From Candidatus Delongbacteria bacterium (lineage in GTDB: Bacteria; UBA4055): a DNA stretch of 10,047 nt. A program made the position numbers and the translations under genes. The notes beneath the pieces are model-generated. The model had not been told where the DNA came from. It did not search any database and worked only from the letters and a program-made list of their open reading frames with translations. Numbering within the stretch: position 1 is the stretch's first letter; each line of letters opens with the position of its first letter. This document shows positions 5,777 through 10,047 of the stretch, piece by piece. The stretch covers positions 1 to 10,047 of the forward strand of contig DMTS01000224.1 of NCBI GenBank assembly GCA_003477045.1, read 5' to 3'.

Positions 5777-8707
5777 TTAATTATCTGATTTTTTCAGCAT
5801 AAAATCATTAATAATGTTCTCCTGCCTTATTGTAGGTTTTTGCTTTCCTTGAGTTAATTCACTAACTTTATTCAAAACATATTCGCTCAATTCTGATACA
5901 CTTATGTTTTCATCGTAATTAAGATCAGCTTTATTTCTTGTTAAGGCTTCAATTACGCTATAAGTAAAAACACCATTTTTCCATTTATCTGATTCCAAAG
6001 CATATTCTGCGCCTCCCGAGGCGGAAATAATAATCGCTCCGTTTGAATTTCTCAAATCACTGAATAATGCTTTCATGAGTTCAAAAGAGTTCTCAAGACC
6101 GAGATACTTATTTTGAACTCTTGTTATTTTGATCGCTCTGCTTTTTACTGATCCTTCAGATGTTGAATAATTTAGTTTAAGTTCTGATTCCGATTTATCA
6201 ATCTCCCCGGAATGGCAAGTGTCAATCAAAAGAATTTTATTCCGTGAAGGTATGCTATCAAGAAGATTCTCGATTTCAGAATAAGGGATGCCGTTTGTTG
6301 AGGGATTAGAAAAATTTGTATCGTATGCTCCGTAATAATAATTCAAATCTTTGTCGAGCATCCCATGACCCGCTATAAATAATATCACCGTATCATCAGG
6401 CTTTGAATTTTTAAAAAATCCTTTCGAATATTTTACGCTTTTACCAGTCACTTCTTTATCTGTCAGCGTCATTGTATAGATTTTATTAAACGATTCCTTC
6501 ATGTTACCGAACATATTAGATATGTCTTGGGCATCCTTCGCAGCATATTCAAGGTTATACTCGGATTCAACATACTTTGAAGTGCCTAAAGCAATAACAT
6601 AAAGATCATGTTTTGTATTTAATCCGTTATATTTTAAAGAGAAATTCTCTTTAATGCTTTCGGCTCCTTCTACATTTAATGCCGAAACACTAATAATATT
6701 TTCACCGTCTGAAAGCTCCAGAAGGAATTTACCTACATATGATTTAATTTCTTTGTCTTTTAGTGAATACCCTTTCGATCCAAAAACAGGTACGGAATTT
6801 ATATATATGTTGATTCTGTCAAGGTTAAAGAGACTGTCAGAAGCAGATATTTTCAACTCAAACGATTTATTATCAATGTCTATCGGTATATCTTTATTTA
6901 ATATCTTTATTTCCGGAATTTGAAGCTTGTCAGAGATGGTTATTTCTGAAAATCCAAGATTTTCCAATCGTTTTAAATATGATGCATGAAATATCTGATA
7001 ATTCTTTTTATCTTCAGGAAAAAGTCTTGCTGAGATTAAATCCGGGCGATTGTAAGAAAGGTCAAAATTATCGAATGAAAAAGTCTTCAATCCTTCGACA
7101 AAATTTACTTTATTTATAGCTGTTTTTGAAATAGAATAATAGTTGTCAGGAGTAATGAAAATATAATCTTTAAGCCCCAAGGGAACTAATGTAAGGATTA
7201 TTTCGCTATCACGAGAATTGCTTATATTGATACGGCCGTCATCTAATTCGTAGATCCTTCCGTTGGAAGATTTAAATTCATAGGGTTCTTTTCTGTTCTT
7301 TTCAGATTTCAATTCTGTTGAAGATAATTGTGACATTACATTATCAAGATTTAAACTGAAAGTAAAACTTTTATGACCATAATGGAGCATACGGCTATCT
7401 TCTGAAAACGAAATAGACCAATTTAATTTGGAATAACTGTCTTTTTTTGCATGGAAAGATCCCAACAGCTTTAGATTACCTGTTGAATAAATATTTATTT
7501 CTCCTGTTTCCTGGCTTGTGGCGGCATATTTCCCATCCGGTGAAATTGCCGCGCATAATATTTGTGATTTTGATTTCATACTTGCAATATTATATAGTTT
7601 TCTAAGATCAAAAACCGATAAAGACCAAGGAGAGAATATAATAATTAAATTTTCATTATTATCAATGCTGAATCCTTTGATTTTGAAATATGGAGAGTTT
7701 CCTTCAATTCTCTTTTTTAATGCCAGATTTTCAATAGTATAGAAAGAGATATTACCGTTAAAATCTCCAGTTAAAATCATTTTTCCGTTGTTATCAGGTA
7801 ATAAAACCGATACCTGATGTATATTGTCTGCCCTTTTTAGAAGCTTGCCGGTTTTAATATCGTATTTTCTAATTCCATTATTTTGATCAGTGCATATCAA
7901 AAATGTGTTATCGTTAGTAATTATTTTTGGATAAATTTCCGAATCTTCTCCTCGAATTGTTTTAATATGAGAAAAGCTGTTTTTCATATCCCAGATATAA
8001 ACTGTTCTGTTATCCGGCAGACCTCCAGATGTTCCGTCATATAAAGAAGCCGCCAAAAAGCTTCCGTCTGAACTGGCCGTAACAGCTCTGATCCAATATC
8101 CGCTTAGAGGAATTCTTTTTACTACTTCGCCTGTAGTAATATCAATTATAGTTATTTTTCCAAACTCAATCAATACAGCATTTCTAGTATTTTTGACAAA
8201 ATAATAACTTGATGTGTTATTCACAATCGGAAGTAAAGGAAGTTTTTTTGAGTTGATTATTTCTCGTGCATTAATATCCCAAAGATCGAAATTGATAAAA
8301 TCTGATGTAGTACTAAAACTGCATTCTTTTGAAAACAAAGAGCTGTGTATTACAATTTTATCCGGGTTGGTTTTTTCTTTGAGAACTGAACCGTCATCAG
8401 CTTTAAAAATCTTGAGTTTACCTTTTCTGTCACCTGCTGCGAGAGTCATACTTTTTTCATCGAAATAAAGTCCTGTAATTAAATCGCTGAAACCCGAGAA
8501 TGTCCGTAATTCTCTGCCGGTTTTAAAATCCCATAATTTCAAAGTGTAATCTTCTGAAGATGCTGAAACCAGATATTTACCTGAAGGTGAAATCTGCAAC
8601 TCACTTATATTTCCGGTATGACCGTTATTAATTACGGAATTAAAAGCAAGCAGGTTAAATAAAAATCCTGCAATCAATAAGTTAAGAACTATAAATCTGT
8701 TTTTCAT
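5777..8707 (-). CDS. Exported WD40-repeat caspase-family (peptidase C14) protein with EF-hand
   Basis: This is a 976-residue putative cysteine protease with a WD40 sensor/scaffold. Residues 1-22 are a signal peptide or membrane anchor (K2, R4, then a hydrophobic stretch) without a clear AxA cleavage site. About 28-450 form WD40-type propeller repeats (for example GHTGNISELQISPSGKYL, LKLWDFKTG, VYIWDMKN). Residues 517-595 hold the linker common in such proteins (TPDNYYSISK, FDLSYNRPD), and about 598-692 a beta-sandwich. The caspase domain runs from about 699 to the end. The dyad is H781 (FIAGHG) and C831 (IDTCHSGE), 50 residues apart as usual for the fold, with ISASGGAEYALE and NGVFTYSVIEAL downstream. 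D928-E939 is a canonical EF-hand loop. An in-frame ATG at 8740 would add 11 residues but nearly coincides with the predicted transcription start and has no ribosome-binding site, so 8707 is preferred. Cleavage target unknown. Confidence 0.92.
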   Translation of the reverse strand: MKNRFIVLNLLIAGFLFNLLAFNSVINNGHTGNISELQISPSGKYLVSASSEDYTLKLWDFKTGRELRTFSGFSDLITGLYFDEKSMTLAAGDRKGKLKIFKADDGSVLKEKTNPDKIVIHSSLFSKECSFSTTSDFINFDLWDINAREIINSKKLPLLPIVNNTSSYYFVKNTRNAVLIEFGKITIIDITTGEVVKRIPLSGYWIRAVTASSDGSFLAASLYDGTSGGLPDNRTVYIWDMKNSFSHIKTIRGEDSEIYPKIITNDNTFLICTDQNNGIRKYDIKTGKLLKRADNIHQVSVLLPDNNGKMILTGDFNGNISFYTIENLALKKRIEGNSPYFKIKGFSIDNNENLIIIFSPWSLSVFDLRKLYNIASMKSKSQILCAAISPDGKYAATSQETGEINIYSTGNLKLLGSFHAKKDSYSKLNWSISFSEDSRMLHYGHKSFTFSLNLDNVMSQLSSTELKSEKNRKEPYEFKSSNGRIYELDDGRINISNSRDSEIILTLVPLGLKDYIFITPDNYYSISKTAINKVNFVEGLKTFSFDNFDLSYNRPDLISARLFPEDKKNYQIFHASYLKRLENLGFSEITISDKLQIPEIKILNKDIPIDIDNKSFELKISASDSLFNLDRINIYINSVPVFGSKGYSLKDKEIKSYVGKFLLELSDGENIISVSALNVEGAESIKENFSLKYNGLNTKHDLYVIALGTSKYVESEYNLEYAAKDAQDISNMFGNMKESFNKIYTMTLTDKEVTGKSVKYSKGFFKNSKPDDTVILFIAGHGMLDKDLNYYYGAYDTNFSNPSTNGIPYSEIENLLDSIPSRNKILLIDTCHSGEIDKSESELKLNYSTSEGSVKSRAIKITRVQNKYLGLENSFELMKALFSDLRNSNGAIIISASGGAEYALESDKWKNGVFTYSVIEALTRNKADLNYDENISVSELSEYVLNKVSELTQGKQKPTIRQENIINDFMLKKSDN

Positions 8708-8718
8708 AATATATGAAG

Positions 8719-8723
8719 CTCCC
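8719..8723 (-). promoter_or_regulatory. Ribosome-binding site deciding the caspase start
   Basis: GGGAG lies 11 bases before the ATG at 8707. The spacing is long but usable. The alternative ATG at 8740 is preceded only by a T-run. With the 8707 start the export signal begins directly with MKNRF. Confidence 0.45.
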
Positions 8724-8748
8724 GTCCTCACTTTTATCATAGTAAAAA

Positions 8749-8777
8749 AATATAACGTACGGCAGAATGAAAATCAA
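8749..8777 (-). promoter_or_regulatory. Candidate promoter of the caspase gene
   Basis: On the minus strand TTGATT (8777-8772) is followed after exactly 17 bases by TATATT (8754-8749), giving four and five matches to the sigma70 hexamers. Transcription would begin near 8742, leaving a leader of about 35 bases before the ATG at 8707. If the organism uses a Bacteroidota-type primary sigma factor (TTTG/TAnnTTTG), this reading would be wrong. Confidence 0.5.
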
Positions 8778-8784
8778 TTCATTT

Positions 8785-8805
8785 ATTGACTATTGAGAAT
8801 TGAAA
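8785..8805 (+). repeat. Three tandem ATTGA-type heptamers in the divergent control region
   Basis: ATTGACT, ATTGAGA and ATTGAAA follow each other without gaps, each sharing ATTGA. They cover the -35 and spacer of the plus-strand promoter. The first copy pairs with AATCAAT (8772-8778) as a near-perfect inverted repeat around a six-base centre (8779-8784), so both -35 boxes lie in one palindrome. A regulator binding site is plausible but not shown. Confidence 0.45.
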
Positions 8806-8814
8806 AATTAAATT
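8786..8814 (+). promoter_or_regulatory. Candidate promoter of the FGE-fold gene
   Basis: TTGACT (8786-8791) is separated by exactly 17 bases from TAAATT (8809-8814), with five and four matches to the sigma70 consensus. Transcription would start near 8821, just before the strong AAGGAGGG at 8832-8839, which lies five bases before the ATG. The -35 box is 8 bp from the caspase -35 box, so the two promoters are back to back and could be controlled together. Confidence 0.45.
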
Positions 8815-8844
8815 TAGCACGATTGTATCACAAGGAGGGCATTA

Positions 8845-9714
8845 ATGACAAAAAAAATGACGCTTCAAGCAGTAATATTTTTTGTAATATTGCATAAACT
8901 ATTTTCCGCTGAGTTCAAAGATTTTGTATCCAGCTCCGGAATTGATTTAGTGGCAATTGATGGCGGAGTTTTTGATATGGGTTGTAACGACAAAGAGGAT
9001 CAGAAACCGGTACATAAAGTTTCCGTTGATTCTTTCTATATAAGCAAGTATGAGGTCACCCAGGATCAGTTTAGGAAAATCATGGGTTATATGCCTCAAA
9101 TCTGGCAGGAGAATTTGGGAAATGATAGACCTGTATGTTTTATTAATTGGTACGAAGCCGTAGAATTTTGTAACAAGCTAAGTGAACTTGAAGGTCTCGA
9201 ATCGTGCTATATAATTGTAAAGGACAGAGAAGATCCCTTCAATCAATGCAATGGAGATTTATTTAAATATATCGTAAGATGTGATTTTGAAAAAAACGGC
9301 TACAGACTTCCGACCGAAGCCGAATGGGAATATGCCGCAAGGGGAGGTAATAAAAGTAAAAAATTCAAATATAGCGGTTCCGATAATATTGATGATGTGG
9401 CATGGTGTAATAAAAATTCAACAGTTTCAGGGTTTACATCTGTAAAAAAAATCGGGACTAAGAAAGCTAATGAACTGGGTATTTATGACTTGAGCGGTAA
9501 TGCAAGTGAATTTTGTTGGGATTGGTACGATCCTGAATTTTACTTGGATAGTCCTGATAACAATCCGAAAGGACCAAAAAAGGGAAGTATAGGCAGAGTA
9601 TTGAGAGGCGGCAGCTGTAACTACCCGGAAATGCTAAGCAGAAACTGCTTCAGATCAATCTGGGAAAAAAACTGGAAACTAATTTATGGAATCAGGCTGG
9701 CCAAATCGAAGTGA
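8845..9714 (+). CDS. Secreted formylglycine-generating-enzyme-fold (SUMF1/FGE-sulfatase domain) protein, probably not catalytic
   Basis: This 289-residue protein has a signal peptide at about 1-22 (cleavage after LFSA) and then a single FGE-sulfatase domain. Visible family motifs are GGVFDMG (40-46), SFYISKYEVTQDQFRKIMG (63-81), PVCFINWYEAVEFCNKLS (96-113), YRLPTEAEWEYAARGG (153-168), LGIYDLSGNASEFCWDWY (211-228) and RVLRGGS (251-257). True FGE enzymes carry a Cys-x4-Cys pair three residues after RGGS. Here C258 follows RGGS at once and the next cysteine is C268, so aerobic cysteine-to-formylglycine activity is unlikely. Ten cysteines in an exported protein suggest disulfide bonds. The strong AAGGAGGG supports the start. 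It is divergent from the caspase gene. FGE-fold proteins of this kind are often binding modules or lipoprotein partners; its role here is unknown. Confidence 0.9.
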   Translation: MTKKMTLQAVIFFVILHKLFSAEFKDFVSSSGIDLVAIDGGVFDMGCNDKEDQKPVHKVSVDSFYISKYEVTQDQFRKIMGYMPQIWQENLGNDRPVCFINWYEAVEFCNKLSELEGLESCYIIVKDREDPFNQCNGDLFKYIVRCDFEKNGYRLPTEAEWEYAARGGNKSKKFKYSGSDNIDDVAWCNKNSTVSGFTSVKKIGTKKANELGIYDLSGNASEFCWDWYDPEFYLDSPDNNPKGPKKGSIGRVLRGGSCNYPEMLSRNCFRSIWEKNWKLIYGIRLAKSK

Positions 9715-9775
9715 AAATATACTCGTATTTACCCACTTCTGATAAAAAAATTACATAATTCTTATCTTAACCGTC

Positions 9776-10047
9776 TCATTTCCCGGGAATTTTTATCTCT
9801 ATAAATCTCTCGTGTGATTCTCCGGATCTAAGAGATTTCGCGGTTGTACTTGCTACGATATAGTAGAATTTTCTTGCTTCGGCGCAGGATGTAGTGTATT
9901 CCGGCGATGTAACTGATATTTCATATGCAAAACCGTCATAGGGAGAATCTGAGGAATATACATCGTATTTTGTTGCGCCGGAGACACTGTCCCAGCTTAT
10001 AGTAATGTTCGATCCGGATACAAAGGTCACTACATTTGACGGGCTGT
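9776..10047 (-). CDS. C-terminal end of a surface/secreted protein with a fibronectin-III-like domain (5' end outside the window)
   Basis: The frame stays open through the right edge of the window, reading SPSNVVTFVSGSNITISW at its start, so the GTG at 10030 is not a real start. About 90 residues are visible. They form one fibronectin-III-like beta-sandwich (ITISWDSVSGATKYDVYSS, then SPYDGF, then FYYIVAST), ending IKIPGK before TGA. Such domains sit near the C-terminus of large secreted proteins in FCB-group bacteria, usually after peptidase, propeller or other repeat domains. No T9SS sorting domain follows, which is unusual if the protein uses that route. It is convergent with the FGE-fold gene, with 61 bp between the two stops. 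The main function lies outside the window. Confidence 0.8.
   Translation of the reverse strand, partial: SPSNVVTFVSGSNITISWDSVSGATKYDVYSSDSPYDGFAYEISVTSPEYTTSCAEARKFYYIVASTTAKSLRSGESHERFIEIKIPGK

Noticed and set aside
6654..8468. Plus-strand open frames within the caspase gene (6654-6923, 7518-7742, 8214-8468)
   Set aside because: The minus-strand caspase frame is uninterrupted and has recognisable domains; the opposite frames resemble nothing known.
8845..9714. Annotation as an active formylglycine-generating enzyme for sulfatase maturation
   Set aside because: The Cys-x4-Cys catalytic pair after RGGS is absent and no sulfatase gene is present in the window.
5777..9714. Calling the caspase/FGE pair a cytoplasmic anti-phage conflict system
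   Set aside because: Both proteins start with export signals, and there is no NTPase, nuclease effector or nucleotide-signalling gene next to them.
9715..9775. Possible bidirectional terminator between the convergent FGE-fold and fibronectin-III genes
   Set aside because: GATAA and TTATC can pair around an AT-rich centre, but the stem is short and interrupted, with no GC-rich stem plus T-run.
1..10047. tRNA, rRNA, CRISPR array, insertion sequence or riboswitch
   Set aside because: I saw no cloverleaf-like stretch, regular repeat-spacer pattern, transposase or long structured leader; the window is nearly filled with protein genes.

Overview
The window looks like part of an AT-rich genome from an FCB-group bacterium (Bacteroidota, Ignavibacteria, Cloacimonadota or Delongbacteria type). 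The clearest evidence is the first protein: a secreted zinc carboxypeptidase that ends in a type IX secretion (T9SS, Por) sorting domain with the typical QNFPNPFNP motif. The WD40-caspase protein and the fibronectin-III-like domain at the right edge fit the same group. I cannot assign a species; a Delongbacteria or Cloacimonadota relative is only a guess.

Layout. From 1 to about 8707 every gene is on the minus strand. In transcription order these are: a secreted WD40-caspase protein (8707-5777), thiol peroxidase Tpx (5745-5245), a beta-CASP metallo-beta-lactamase RNase-like protein (5203-3797), a decayed segment (3750-3467), a D-2-hydroxyacid dehydrogenase (3461-2544) and the M14 carboxypeptidase (2453-1). 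The carboxypeptidase lacks only the last base of its stop codon. The decayed segment joins the first codons of one MBL-fold hydrolase gene to the last codons of a DUF89 gene. A secreted formylglycine-generating-enzyme-fold (SUMF1-like) protein runs the other way from 8845 to 9714. The 3' end of a large surface-type protein enters from the right edge on the minus strand (10047-9776).

How the genes may work together. The caspase and FGE-fold genes are divergent and share a 137-bp control region. It holds two candidate sigma70-like promoters whose -35 boxes are 8 bp apart and form a near palindrome, followed by a run of ATTGA heptamers. Both proteins carry N-terminal export signals, so they are probably a co-regulated envelope pair. 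Short gaps (31 and 41 bp) after the caspase gene suggest that tpx and the RNase can be read from the same transcript. The dehydrogenase appears to have inherited a position behind a lost DUF89 gene: the DUF89 stop codon still lies between the dehydrogenase ribosome-binding site and its start.

I found no RNA genes, CRISPR array, insertion sequence or convincing terminator. No gene family here is new to me. The points worth a second look are the caspase/FGE pair with its control region and the chimeric gene remnant.
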